This document shows, in pieces, positions 11,057 through 19,400 of a stretch of 35,363 bases of DNA. The notes under the pieces are model-generated. The model made no database searches. It saw nothing but the letters and a program-made list of their open reading frames with translations, and was not told where the DNA came from. The stretch covers positions 1-35,363 of the forward strand of contig JAFRPG010000096.1 of the NCBI GenBank assembly GCA_017429265.1, in the 5' to 3' direction. The DNA is from Clostridia bacterium (GTDB lineage Bacteria > Bacillota > Clostridia > Christensenellales > Aristaeellaceae). Positions within the stretch are counted from its first letter, which is position 1. The number at the start of each line of letters is the position of its first letter. The position numbers were made by a program, and so were the translations under genes.

Positions 11057-11085
11057 TTGCTTTTTGCCGCTTTCGGTGTTATGAT
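11057..11085 (+). promoter_or_regulatory. Probable promoter of the GT2-GtrA operon
   Basis: TTGCTT (11057-11062), 17 bases, TATGAT (11080-11085), about 50 bases before the ATG at 11138. The -35 is a partial match, so confidence is moderate. Confidence 0.6.
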
Positions 11086-11137
11086 GCAGACGGGCCGGTA
11101 TGTCCTGCCGGCGGAGTTTGATGCAAGGAGGAACAGC

Positions 11138-12250
11138 ATGCAGCCGCAACAGATGCCGATCGTGCTGATCCCGTCCCTGGAGCCGGATGAACGGCTTCCG
11201 AAATATGTTAAGGAACTGATGGACAGCGGCTTTCCCAGGGTCGTTGTCGTCAACGACGGATCCAAGGCTTCTTTCCAGCCGGTCTTCGATGAGATCGCGG
11301 CGCTGGGCGCGACGGTCCTCGGCTACGAGGTCAACCGCGGCAAGGGCGGCGCGCTGAAGTACGGCTATCAGTGGATCCTGGACCACGAGCCGGACTGCGC
11401 CGGGGTGCTGACGGCGGACGCCGACGGGCAGCACACGGTGCCCGACTGCATCCGGATGGCGGAAGCCCTGTCCTCCGGCGAGGATGCCCTCTGGCTCGGC
11501 AGCCGGGACTTCAACCTGCCGGACATCCCGCCCAAGTCCCGCTTCGGCAACAAGCTGACCTCCTCGATCTTCAAGCTGTCCCACGGTGTCTGGCTGCCCG
11601 ACACGCAGACCGGCCTGCGGGCCTTCCGGCGAGAGGAACTGCCGTTCATGATCGGCGTGGAGGGCTCGCGGTATGAGTATGAGATGAACGTCCTCATCGC
11701 CTGCGCCCACCGGAAACTCCCGATCAAAACGATCACGATCGAGACGATCTACGAGAACAACAACGAGGGGACCCACTTCCACCCGATCCGCGATTCCTGG
11801 CGCATCTACAAGGTCATCCTGGGCAGCGCCGTCAAGTACGCGGGCGCGTCCCTGATCAGCTGGCTGGTGGACTTCCTGTGCTTCAACCTGCTGTTCTACC
11901 TGATCGTGCCGCCGTCGGTGCGCCTTGTCCTGCCCTGGAACCTGGGCGTCATGGACAACCGTTCCGTCTCCAACTATACGGCCCGCATCATCTCCGGTGT
12001 GGTCAATTTCCTCCTCAACCGGAAAGTGGTCTTCGACGGCAAGGGCGGCAGACTCGCCGGCCTCAAATACGCCGTGACCTGGGTGGCCTGCATCAGGCTG
12101 AGCACCATGGGGATCAAGCTGCTCAACGACTGGGGCGTCCCGGCCTGGCTGGCCAAGCTGCTGGTGGATACCGTGCTCTATCTCGTGAACTATCAGGTGC
12201 AGAAGCGCTGGGTGTTCGCGGCGAAGAAACAGGAGGAGCGTCATGCGTAA
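11138..12250 (+). CDS. Family 2 glycosyltransferase fused to a GtrA membrane domain
   Basis: A 370-residue fusion. Residues 1-225 are a GT2 domain of the polyprenyl-phosphate sugar synthase type: VVVVNDGSK (36-43), NRGKGGALKYG (66-76), the metal-binding LTADADGQH (91-99), LGSRDF (120-124) and DTQTGLRAF (155-163). Residues about 230-365 have four membrane segments with the GtrA pattern, including a SGVVNFLLNRKVVF segment and VNYQVQKRWVF at the end. Such enzymes load a sugar on undecaprenyl phosphate, and GtrA-like domains are thought to help flip it across the membrane. ATG 11138 has AAGGAGG seven bases upstream. It overlaps the next gene by eight bases and heads an envelope-related operon. 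Confidence 0.92.
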   Translation: MQPQQMPIVLIPSLEPDERLPKYVKELMDSGFPRVVVVNDGSKASFQPVFDEIAALGATVLGYEVNRGKGGALKYGYQWILDHEPDCAGVLTADADGQHTVPDCIRMAEALSSGEDALWLGSRDFNLPDIPPKSRFGNKLTSSIFKLSHGVWLPDTQTGLRAFRREELPFMIGVEGSRYEYEMNVLIACAHRKLPIKTITIETIYENNNEGTHFHPIRDSWRIYKVILGSAVKYAGASLISWLVDFLCFNLLFYLIVPPSVRLVLPWNLGVMDNRSVSNYTARIISGVVNFLLNRKVVFDGKGGRLAGLKYAVTWVACIRLSTMGIKLLNDWGVPAWLAKLLVDTVLYLVNYQVQKRWVFAAKKQEERHA

Positions 12251-12497
12251 GCCGATCACGATTCTGCTGGCCGTGCTGCTCGTCCTGATGCTTGTCGGCA
12301 TCGCGGCGGCCGTGCCTTCGCCCGACGTGCTCAAGGACGCTGCCGACCGCCACAAGGCCCGCTATCAGCCCACGCAGTTCAGCTTCATTGACGAACAGCG
12401 CATTCAGGGCCGGGACGACGGCACGGAGGAAGAGAGCGCCGACGACGGCCTCGACTTCGATGAGGAAGAGGACGACGGCATCGACTTTGACGAGTGA
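12243..12497 (+). CDS. Small exported or membrane-anchored acidic protein, unknown function
   Basis: An 84-residue protein I do not recognise. MRKPITILLAVLLVLMLVGIAAAVPS is a signal peptide or single N-terminal membrane segment. A basic-polar middle (about 28-55) follows, and the last 25 residues are strongly acidic, with a near-repeat DDGLDFDE / DDGIDFDE. The tail may bind cations or a basic partner outside the cell. AGGAGGA lies six bases before the ATG, and the gene overlaps the GT2-GtrA gene by eight bases, so it is probably a real coupled gene. It overlaps no better candidate frame. Confidence 0.72.
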   Translation: MRKPITILLAVLLVLMLVGIAAAVPSPDVLKDAADRHKARYQPTQFSFIDEQRIQGRDDGTEEESADDGLDFDEEEDDGIDFDE

Positions 12498-12524
12498 AGG
12501 GCATTTCTGAAAGGAAGAGAATTA

Positions 12525-13463
12525 ATGATGAAGACGCGTTTCCTGCACGCGGCCGCGCTGCTGTGCGCCGTGATGCTGCTGCCCTTGCCGGGTCTGACCG
12601 AGGCTGCCGAAGCCACGGGCTTTGAACCCCTGCCCATCGACTTCACCTTCGGCCATGTGGCGGCGGAGGAGCACTATACCGAGTCGGGCTATGAGGACGC
12701 GAGCCTCACCGTCAGGGTGGAGAAGATTGTGACGGAGACCGGCACCTGGAACGTGGCGCGCGTGAAGATCGCCGATCCGAGCCAGCTGCGCACGGTCGTG
12801 ACCAAGAAGGGCAAGACCAACAAGATCTCCACCATGGCTAAAAAGGTCAACGCGGTCATCGCCATCGGCGGCGAGTACTTCGCCAGCGATGAGGGCGGCT
12901 ACATCGTCCGCATGGGGAAGATTCAGCAGAGCCGCAAGACACCCTACGAGACTCGGGACCTGCTGGCCATTGACGGGAACGGCGACTTCCACATCCTCCG
13001 CCGCACGCGCGACGCCAAGGTCAACGGCAAGTCGAAGTCCATCAACCCGGATTTCGCGGATCAGCTGAAGGAACTGTATGAGGCGCAGATCCTGGTTAAC
13101 GTTTTCGACTTCGGCCCGGCGCTGGTCATCGACGGCGAGGTGCAGGAGATGCCCGCGAGCTACTCCTTCAACCTCGGCCGCCGCGAGCCGCGCTGCGCCA
13201 TCGGCCAGGCCGGACCGCTGGAGTACGTGCTGGTGGTCGTCGACGCGGCGCGGGACGGAAAAAGCGGTGCGACCGGCGAGGAACTGGCGGCCTTCATGGC
13301 GGAGCAGGGTTGCGTCCAGGCCTATAACCTGGACGGCGGCAACAGTGCCCTGATGTTCTTCCACGGGGAGAACTACTCCGACAAGTCCGTCAGCGCCGAG
13401 CGCTCGGTCTCCGACATCATCTATTTCGCGACCCTGGTCGATTCCGGCCTGGACGGAGAGTGA
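12525..13463 (+). CDS. Secreted phosphodiester glycosidase (NAGPA/DUF2233-like) domain protein
   Basis: A 312-residue protein with a signal peptide (MMKTRFLH, hydrophobic core, cleavage about 25-28). The body matches the phosphodiester glycosidase family related to the uncovering enzyme NAGPA: NAVIAIGGEYF in the middle, RREPRCAIGQ around 223-232, AYNLDGGNSALMFF near 270-284 and RSVSDIIYFAT at the end. In this family the enzyme removes a sugar linked to a phosphate; in bacteria the substrates are thought to be envelope phosphodiesters such as teichoic or capsular material. Here the neighbouring GT2-GtrA suggests a shared envelope glycan. A second ATG lies one codon later; AAAGGA is upstream of both. 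Confidence 0.88.
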   Translation: MMKTRFLHAAALLCAVMLLPLPGLTEAAEATGFEPLPIDFTFGHVAAEEHYTESGYEDASLTVRVEKIVTETGTWNVARVKIADPSQLRTVVTKKGKTNKISTMAKKVNAVIAIGGEYFASDEGGYIVRMGKIQQSRKTPYETRDLLAIDGNGDFHILRRTRDAKVNGKSKSINPDFADQLKELYEAQILVNVFDFGPALVIDGEVQEMPASYSFNLGRREPRCAIGQAGPLEYVLVVVDAARDGKSGATGEELAAFMAEQGCVQAYNLDGGNSALMFFHGENYSDKSVSAERSVSDIIYFATLVDSGLDGE

Positions 13464-13465
13464 GT

Positions 13466-14383
13466 ATGAGCTTTACGACATACGGACTGCTCTGCATGGC
13501 GGGTGTCCTGGCAGGCCTCGCGATCACGCTGCCGGGGACGCTCCGGCGCGGCCGCGGCCGGGACACCTGGGTGCGGTTCGCATTCTGCACGGTGCTCTGC
13601 GGCTGGGTCTGCGCGCGGCTGGCGTACGTCGTGCCGGACCTGATCATGGGCATCCTGAGCAAACACGACATCCTCATGGAGCACAACAGCGTCTACATCG
13701 ACCACATCGGCAGCGCCGTACCGGCTCTCTTCTTCTGGGAGGGCGGCTATGCCCTGGCCGGCATGATCCCAGGCGCGATCCTCGGCGCGAAGATCGCGGA
13801 GAAATGGACCGGTGTGCCGCGCGGCTTCTTCCGGGACCGGCTCAGTCTGGCCCTGCCGGTCTTCCTCGCGGTCGAGCGCCTGGCGGAAGGGGAGGCCCTG
13901 TACCGCTATGAGGCCCTGCTGGCCATCGCCGTGCTGTGTGTCATGATCGTCCTGCACGTCAGAGCGCGGGAACGGGACACGGAAGGTGATCTGCTGCGGA
14001 TCTTCCTCGTGATCTTCTGCCTGCCCTTCGCCTGGATCGAGTCCTTCCGCGCACTGACCGGACACATGGTCATCCACTTCGTCAACGTGACCCAGGTGGC
14101 CGCAGCGCTGATGGGGCTGATGCCCGCGGTCCGCTGGAGCATCCGGTTCAGACGCGGCTCGATGCCCCGGAGCAGGAAGCTGACGCTGCTGCTCGGCGGC
14201 TGGGCGGTCATCCTTGCGATGGTCGGCCTCGCGGTCTTCTGCATCTTCGGCATGGAGAAGGACTGGGTCGCGCGAAACCTCGCGTACGTGCTGATCGCCG
14301 TCTCACTGGCCGTGATCGGCGCGGTGTCCCTGGCGATCCGCCACTTTGCCTTCGGGAAAGGAAATCAGGCATATGGAGCATAA
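13466..14383 (+). CDS. Lgt-like (prolipoprotein diacylglyceryl transferase superfamily) polytopic membrane protein, divergent
   Basis: A 305-residue protein with about seven hydrophobic segments. The layout resembles Lgt: TTYGLLCMAGVLAGLAI at the N-terminus, ARLAYVV, a Gly-rich FFWEGGYALAGMIPGAILGAKIAEK where Lgt has its GGL.FYGG.IGG loop, and YRYEALLAI where Lgt has an L(Y/F)E motif. The Lgt signature GRIGNFING is not seen; the equivalent place reads VERLAEGE. It may be a divergent transferase or a family member with another job, so I do not call it lgt. GTG at 13460 is an alternative start; ATG 13466 has GGAG at the better distance. Part of the GT2-GtrA operon. Confidence 0.6.
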   Translation: MSFTTYGLLCMAGVLAGLAITLPGTLRRGRGRDTWVRFAFCTVLCGWVCARLAYVVPDLIMGILSKHDILMEHNSVYIDHIGSAVPALFFWEGGYALAGMIPGAILGAKIAEKWTGVPRGFFRDRLSLALPVFLAVERLAEGEALYRYEALLAIAVLCVMIVLHVRARERDTEGDLLRIFLVIFCLPFAWIESFRALTGHMVIHFVNVTQVAAALMGLMPAVRWSIRFRRGSMPRSRKLTLLLGGWAVILAMVGLAVFCIFGMEKDWVARNLAYVLIAVSLAVIGAVSLAIRHFAFGKGNQAYGA

Positions 14384-14591
14384 GAAGATCGAGCGGATCA
14401 ACGAACTGGCCCGCAAGAAAAAGACCGAGGGGCTTACCCCTGCGGAGGTCGAGGAACAGGCGGCCCTGCGGCGCGAGTACCTGCAGGAGTTCCGCAAGGG
14501 CATGGAGGCCATGCTGGAGGGCGTGGTCCTCAAGCGGCCCGACGGTACCCTGGAGCCGCTGAGCAAGAAACCCAAAGGACCCATTCAATAA
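14373..14591 (+). CDS. DUF896 family protein (YnzC-like)
   Basis: A 72-residue protein of the small helical DUF896 family. It shows the family pattern KIERINELARKKKTEGLT, PAEVEEQAALRREYLQEFR and a C-terminal Lys/Pro tail. B. subtilis YnzC belongs to this family; function is unclear, with a link to SOS-related cell division genes only for a relative. The ATG at 14373 lies inside the Lgt-like gene end (11-base overlap). It should be cotranscribed with DUF1292 downstream. Confidence 0.9.
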   Translation: MEHKKIERINELARKKKTEGLTPAEVEEQAALRREYLQEFRKGMEAMLEGVVLKRPDGTLEPLSKKPKGPIQ

Positions 14592-14612
14592 CAAAACGGA
14601 AGGAACATGAAC

Positions 14613-14921
14613 ATGAGCGAAAACGAAAACCTGCAGCCCGATCTGTTGGAGATGACCGACGAGGACGGCAACACCATCCTTGTGCAGGTGCTGGACTACT
14701 TCTTCTATAATGGTCAGGAGTACGCGATCCTCGCGGACGCTCCCGACGACGCCAACACCGCCGAGGTTCCCGATCAGGTGGACTGCTACGTGGTCAAAGT
14801 CAACACCTTCACCGAGGACGGCGAGGAGATGGAGGAATTCGTCCCGATCGAGGACGAGAAGCTTGAGGCCAAGCTGATGGAGATCGCCTCCACCCGCCTC
14901 GACGAGGACGAGGAAGTCTGA
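14613..14921 (+). CDS. DUF1292 family protein (YrzB-like)
   Basis: A 102-residue acidic protein with the DUF1292 core: an initial TDEDGNTILVQVLDYF, then NGQEYAILA and VVKVNTF, followed by FVPIEDEKLEAKLMEI. Function is unknown; relatives are often beside ruvX and alaS, which is not the case here. I chose the second ATG (14613) since AAGGA lies about nine bases before it; the first ATG at 14607 is only three bases from that site. It closes the operon, before a bidirectional terminator. Confidence 0.9.
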   Translation: MSENENLQPDLLEMTDEDGNTILVQVLDYFFYNGQEYAILADAPDDANTAEVPDQVDCYVVKVNTFTEDGEEMEEFVPIEDEKLEAKLMEIASTRLDEDEEV

Positions 14922-14936
14922 CCGGTCCATAGCCGA

Positions 14937-14979
14937 CAAAAAACGGGCGCTCCCTGTGACGGGAATGTCCGTTTTTTTC
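14937..14979. terminator. Terminator between DUF1292 gene and serS (probably works both ways)
   Basis: AAAACGGGCGCTCCC pairs with GGGAATGTCCGTTTT around a small loop, with an A run on one side and seven T on the other. It lies between convergent genes ending at 14921 and 14990. Confidence 0.85.
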
Positions 14980-14989
14980 GAAGAGTTGA

Positions 14990-16270
14990 TCAGCCGATGA
15001 ACTCCTTGCCGCCCATGTAGGGACGGAGGACCTCCGGGATGCGCACGCGGCCGTCGGCCTGGAGGTTGTTCTCCAGGAAGGCGATGAGCATCCGGGGCGG
15101 AGCCACGCAGGTGTTGTTGAGGGTGTGGGCCAGGTACTTTTTGCCGTCGGCGCCCTTCACGCGGATCTGCAGGCGGCGGGCCTGGGCGTCACCGAGGTTG
15201 GAGCAGGAGCCGACTTCGAAATACTTCTGCTGGCGGGGACTCCAGGCTTCCACGTCGAGGGACTTGACCTTCAGGTCGGCCAGGTCGCCCGAGCAGCACT
15301 CCAGCGTCCGCACCGGGATATCCATGGAGCGGAAGAAGTCCACCGTGTTCTGCCAGAGCCGGTCAAACCACATGGGGCTGTCCTCCGGCTTGCAGACCAC
15401 GATCATCTCCTGCTTCTCGAACTGGTGGATGCGGTACACGCCGCGCTCCTCGATGCCGTGCGCGCCGACTTCCTTGCGGAAGCAGGGGGAGTAGCTGGTC
15501 AGGGTCTGGGGCAGCTGGCTCTCATCGAGGATCGTGTCGATGAACTTGCCGATCATCGAGTGCTCGGAGGTGCCGATCAGGTAGAGATCCTCGCCCTCGA
15601 TCTTGTACATCATGTTCTCCATCTCGGCGAAGGACATGACGCCGCTGACCACGTTGCCGTGGATCATGTAGGGCGGGATGCAGTAGGTGAAGCCCCGGTC
15701 GATCATGAAGTCGCGGCCGTAGGAGAGGATGGCGGAGTGCAGGCGCGCGATGTCACCCATCAGATAATAGAAGCCGTTGCCGCTGGTCTTGCGGGCAGCG
15801 TCCAGATCGATGCCGGAGAGGCGCTCCATGATGTCCACATGGTACGGGATCTCGAAATCCGGCACGACCGGCTCGCCGTAGCGCTGAATCTCCACGTTCT
15901 CGGAGTCGTCCCTGCCGATCGGCACGGAATCGTCGATGATGTTGGGGATGACCAGCATGCGCTTGCGGATCTCGGCCTGCAGCTCTTCCTCGCGCTTCTC
16001 CAGTCCGGCCAGCTCGTCGGCCAGGGCGTTCACCTGCGCTTTGACGGCCTCGGCTTCGTCCTTCTGTCCCTTGGCCATCAGCCCGCCGATCTGCTTGGAG
16101 AGGACCTTGCGCTGGTTGCGGAGGCTGTCCGCCTTCTGCATGGTCTCGCGGTTCTCCCTGTCCATGGCGACCACTTCGTCCACCAGGGGCAGCTTGGCGT
16201 CCTGGAATTTCTTCCGGATATTCTCGCGCACACGCTCAGGGTCCGTGCGCAGCAGGTTGATGTCCAGCAT
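14990..16270 (-). CDS. serS: Serine--tRNA ligase
   Basis: A 426-residue class II synthetase charging tRNA-Ser (and tRNA-Sec where present). The N-terminal coiled-coil arm spans about residues 30-105 (RKKFQDAKLP onward). The catalytic core has LIGTSEHSMIGKF, motif 2 in SYSPCFRKEVGAHGIEERGVYRIHQFEK, EVGSCSNLGDAQARR and motif 3 in HTLNNTCVAPPRMLIAFLEN. Motif 3 reads NNTCVAPPR where E. coli-like enzymes have NGSGLAxxR. ATG 16270 follows AGGAGG by ten bases; the longer frame to 16327 does not fit the family. No T-box leader is visible in the 110 bases upstream. Confidence 0.97.
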   Translation of the reverse strand: MLDINLLRTDPERVRENIRKKFQDAKLPLVDEVVAMDRENRETMQKADSLRNQRKVLSKQIGGLMAKGQKDEAEAVKAQVNALADELAGLEKREEELQAEIRKRMLVIPNIIDDSVPIGRDDSENVEIQRYGEPVVPDFEIPYHVDIMERLSGIDLDAARKTSGNGFYYLMGDIARLHSAILSYGRDFMIDRGFTYCIPPYMIHGNVVSGVMSFAEMENMMYKIEGEDLYLIGTSEHSMIGKFIDTILDESQLPQTLTSYSPCFRKEVGAHGIEERGVYRIHQFEKQEMIVVCKPEDSPMWFDRLWQNTVDFFRSMDIPVRTLECCSGDLADLKVKSLDVEAWSPRQQKYFEVGSCSNLGDAQARRLQIRVKGADGKKYLAHTLNNTCVAPPRMLIAFLENNLQADGRVRIPEVLRPYMGGKEFIG

Positions 16271-16336
16271 GACCGTTCTTCCTCCTTCAAATCCTCGAAA
16301 AGGGAGCCGACACTCCCGTGGATTCATTCAGGGCGT

Positions 16337-16365
16337 ATTATACGCCGCGCAGTGCGGAAATACAA
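16337..16365 (-). promoter_or_regulatory. Promoter of serS
   Basis: Minus-strand TTGTAT (16360-16365), 17 bases, TATAAT (16337-16342), about 67 bases before the serS ATG. Confidence 0.72.
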
Positions 16366-16405
16366 GCGATATCCGTGACAGAAGATAAATTGTTCCACTT
16401 TTGAC

Positions 16406-16434
16406 TTGACAATGTAATAGTTTCGCAATAAAAT
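16406..16434 (+). promoter_or_regulatory. Promoter of the SH3-repeat protein gene
   Basis: TTGACA (16406-16411), 17 bases, TAAAAT (16429-16434) in an AT-rich patch, about 65 bases before the ATG at 16500. Confidence 0.85.
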
Positions 16435-16451
16435 AATCTTGATTCGTTATG

Positions 16452-16475
16452 CCCTCCGCGGGGATACCGCGGGGG
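16452..16475 (+). other. GC-rich 5' UTR hairpin before the SH3-repeat protein gene
   Basis: CCGCGG at 16456-16461 and 16467-16472 pair across a GGATA loop, extended outward by CCC/GGG. It sits in the leader, about ten bases upstream of the GAGGTGAT ribosome binding site; there is no T run, so it is not a terminator. It may stabilise the mRNA. Confidence 0.5.
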
Positions 16476-16499
16476 AGAACCTGATGAGGTGATGTTTGC

Positions 16500-19400
16500 A
16501 TGAAGCAGGCATGGAAACGGTGGCTCGCGAGCGCGCTTGCGGCGGTCATGCTGCTTTCATTGCTCCCTCTGACCGAGTGGGGCACAGCATTTGCCGTGGG
16601 CATATACGGAAGGATCACAGGCAAGAGCGTGGCTTTCCGCAAGGGCCCGAGCACGGACTATGATATCTGGTTCCGGCTCACCAACGGCGTGATCGCGACC
16701 GTGCTGGACCAGGTGCCGGTGAACAACGGGAAGATCTGGTACAAGATCATCCTCCAAAAGCCGGGCTCCAACAGCGGCAATACCTACATCGGGTATGTGC
16801 ACAGCGATTACTTCGCGCTCCTGACGGAGCAGGAGGCCATCGCCTGGGAGGCCAACCCGGTCAACGCGGTGCCGGAGACGAGCAGCGTCAAGCCCGGCGG
16901 TGCGGTGGGCACGATCACCAACGGCGGCGTGAATCTGCGCGCCGAGCCGAGCATGAAGGGCGCTGTCCTTCTTGTGCTTGAGCGCGGGACCGTCGTGGAC
17001 GTGCTGACGGTACCGGCGGCGAGCGATCCCGATCCCTGGTATCAGGTGGAGTATCTCGGCGTGAACGGCTATGTGAAGGGCGAGTTCCTGCGCCTGACCT
17101 CCGGCGGCTCCGCGACTCCCGTGCCGGGCGTGGTGACCCCGCAGCCGCCCGTTGCGAACGTGACGCCGACGCCGGCTCCGGCCGCTCCCACGGGCGACAC
17201 CTATGTCCGCCTGCTGCTCAGCTCCGCGCCGCTGTACGCCTCGCCCAACGGGGATCAGCGCACGACCTGGACCGGCACCGGCTCGACCCTGCCGCTGGCG
17301 GGTATGCCGGTGATGATGGCCGGCTTCAGCTGGTATCCGGTCAGCTACATGGGCGCGATCTACTACGTCCGCGGCGACTATATCCAGCAGACAACCACGC
17401 AGGGACAGGCGGCGGCGTCCACCGCGACACCCGCCCCCGGCGCTTCGCTGCCCCCCGCGCCCGCTCTGCCGGCGGTCGGCTATATCAAGACGATCAAGGG
17501 CGATGTCAACCTGCGGCTCCAGCCGTCGGGCGAGGTCGTCCAGAGCGTCGCGCGCAATGTGGTGCTTCCTTACCTGAGCGCGCCGGTGAACCAGGACGGC
17601 TATGACTGGTACTATGTGCAGGTCGGCAATGTCCGCGGCTATCTGCGCGGCGACTGCGTGACCCTGTGCACGGCGGATGGAACGCCGCTGACCGTACAGC
17701 CTGTCGTGACCGCGGTTCCCTCGGCGGGTGCGACCGAGGTCCCGTCTTCCGCATTCAACTATGTGCGCACCACGATGAACAACGTCAACCTGCGCGATCT
17801 GCCCGCGGGCAAGACGATCGAGCAGATCAAGAACCATGTGGTGCTCCGCCTGAACGGCAAACCGGTCACCAGCGGCATGTACACCTGGTATCCGGTCCTC
17901 TCCAAGTCCGGACGGACCGGCTACCTGCGCAGCGACTGTATGGAGCTGTGCAACGCGGACGGTACGACGATCCCCGCGACGCCGACCCCTGTGCCGGTCA
18001 CCGCGGCGCCCGCCGACGCGACCCCGACCCCCGGCCCGACCGTGGTCTTCGGCTATGTCCGGACCACCAAGACCAGCGTGAACGTCCGCAAGACCCCCGC
18101 CGGCGATTCGATCGGTACGGTCAAGAAGGGCACTGTGTGGCCGATGTTCTCCACCGCTGTCACGCAGAGCGGCTACACCTGGTATCCGGTGACAGTCAAC
18201 GGCCAGAAGGGCTACCTCCGCGGCGACTGCGTCACGCAGCTGACCGATGAGCAGGTGATCGCCTACCTGGCCGGGGAGGGCATCCCGACCGTCACCGCCT
18301 CGCCGACCCCGACCCCCGCGCCGGAGACCGTCACGGTCAACTACGTGCAGACGACGGTCGACTATGTCAACCTCCGCAAGGCCGCGAGCAAGGACAGCCA
18401 GTCCGTGACCAAGGTCCGCACCGGCACCGTGATGGCCTTCACCAACGTCTCCACCGTGGGCGGCAGCAAGTGGTACAACATCGTCTACAAGGGAGAGAAG
18501 CTCTGGGTGCTGGGCAGCTGCGTCAAGGTGATGACGCAGGCCGAGTACGAGATCTATGCCGCGACCCATCCCGGCGTGACCATTGAGCCTGCCGCGTCCG
18601 TGGGCGGCTATGTGCGCACGACCAAGGGCGGCGTCAATGTCCGCAAGACCGCGGGCGGCAGCGTTGTCCTGGGCCAGGTGGCCCGCAACCAGGTCTTCGC
18701 CTACACCGCGACGGCCAATGCCAACAAATATGAATGGTACAAGGTTACGACGAACTACGGCACGGGCTGGATCCGCGGCGACTGCGTCACCGAATGCCAG
18801 TCCGACGGCCAGGATCTGCCGAAGCCCGTCATCACCCCCTCGCCGACCGCGGGGCCCGGAGGCTCGGGCGGCAGTGTCATCATCCCGAGCACGGGCACTG
18901 AGGCAAGCTACAAGATCCTCAAGCTCGGCTCCTCCGGCAGCAATGTCACGCGACTTGTACAGGAGCTGATCCGTCAGGGTTACTTCACCGGCAAGGTGAC
19001 CAGCAGCTACACCACCGAGGTGGAAGCCGCCGTGCGGGCCTTCCAGGCGGCCAAGGGCCTCAACGTGGACGGCATCGCGGGCGCCAGCACGCAGCATGCC
19101 CTGTTCGGGACCGTGCCCGTGGGCACCGTGGACGGCAGCGACATGAGCATGGTGATCTATCCGGCCGAGAAGATCGACTGGTTCAAGGGCGGCATCCAGG
19201 AGATGATCCCGCGCGGAACCAACTTCAAGATCTATGACGTCCGTACCGGCTACGTCTGGTGGGCGCACCGCTGGGCCGGCGGCAACCACGCCGATATCGA
19301 GCCGCTGACCTCCGCCGATACCGCACGCCTGTGCGCGATCTACGGCGTCAGCAAGCCTTCCGAGATCGTCAGCAAGAACATGTGGCAGCGCCGTCCCTGC

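Noticed and set aside
9821..12355. An 844-codon minus-strand frame across galM and the GT2-GtrA gene
   Set aside because: Runs through a terminator and two well-supported opposite-strand genes; no recognisable domain.
16271..16400. Possible T-box leader of serS
   Set aside because: No T-box sequence (AGGGTGGNACCGCG) and a leader of only about 60 bases after the promoter.
16441..16499. Possible c-di-AMP (ydaO) riboswitch in the leader of a wall protein gene
   Set aside because: The leader is too short and only one simple hairpin is present.
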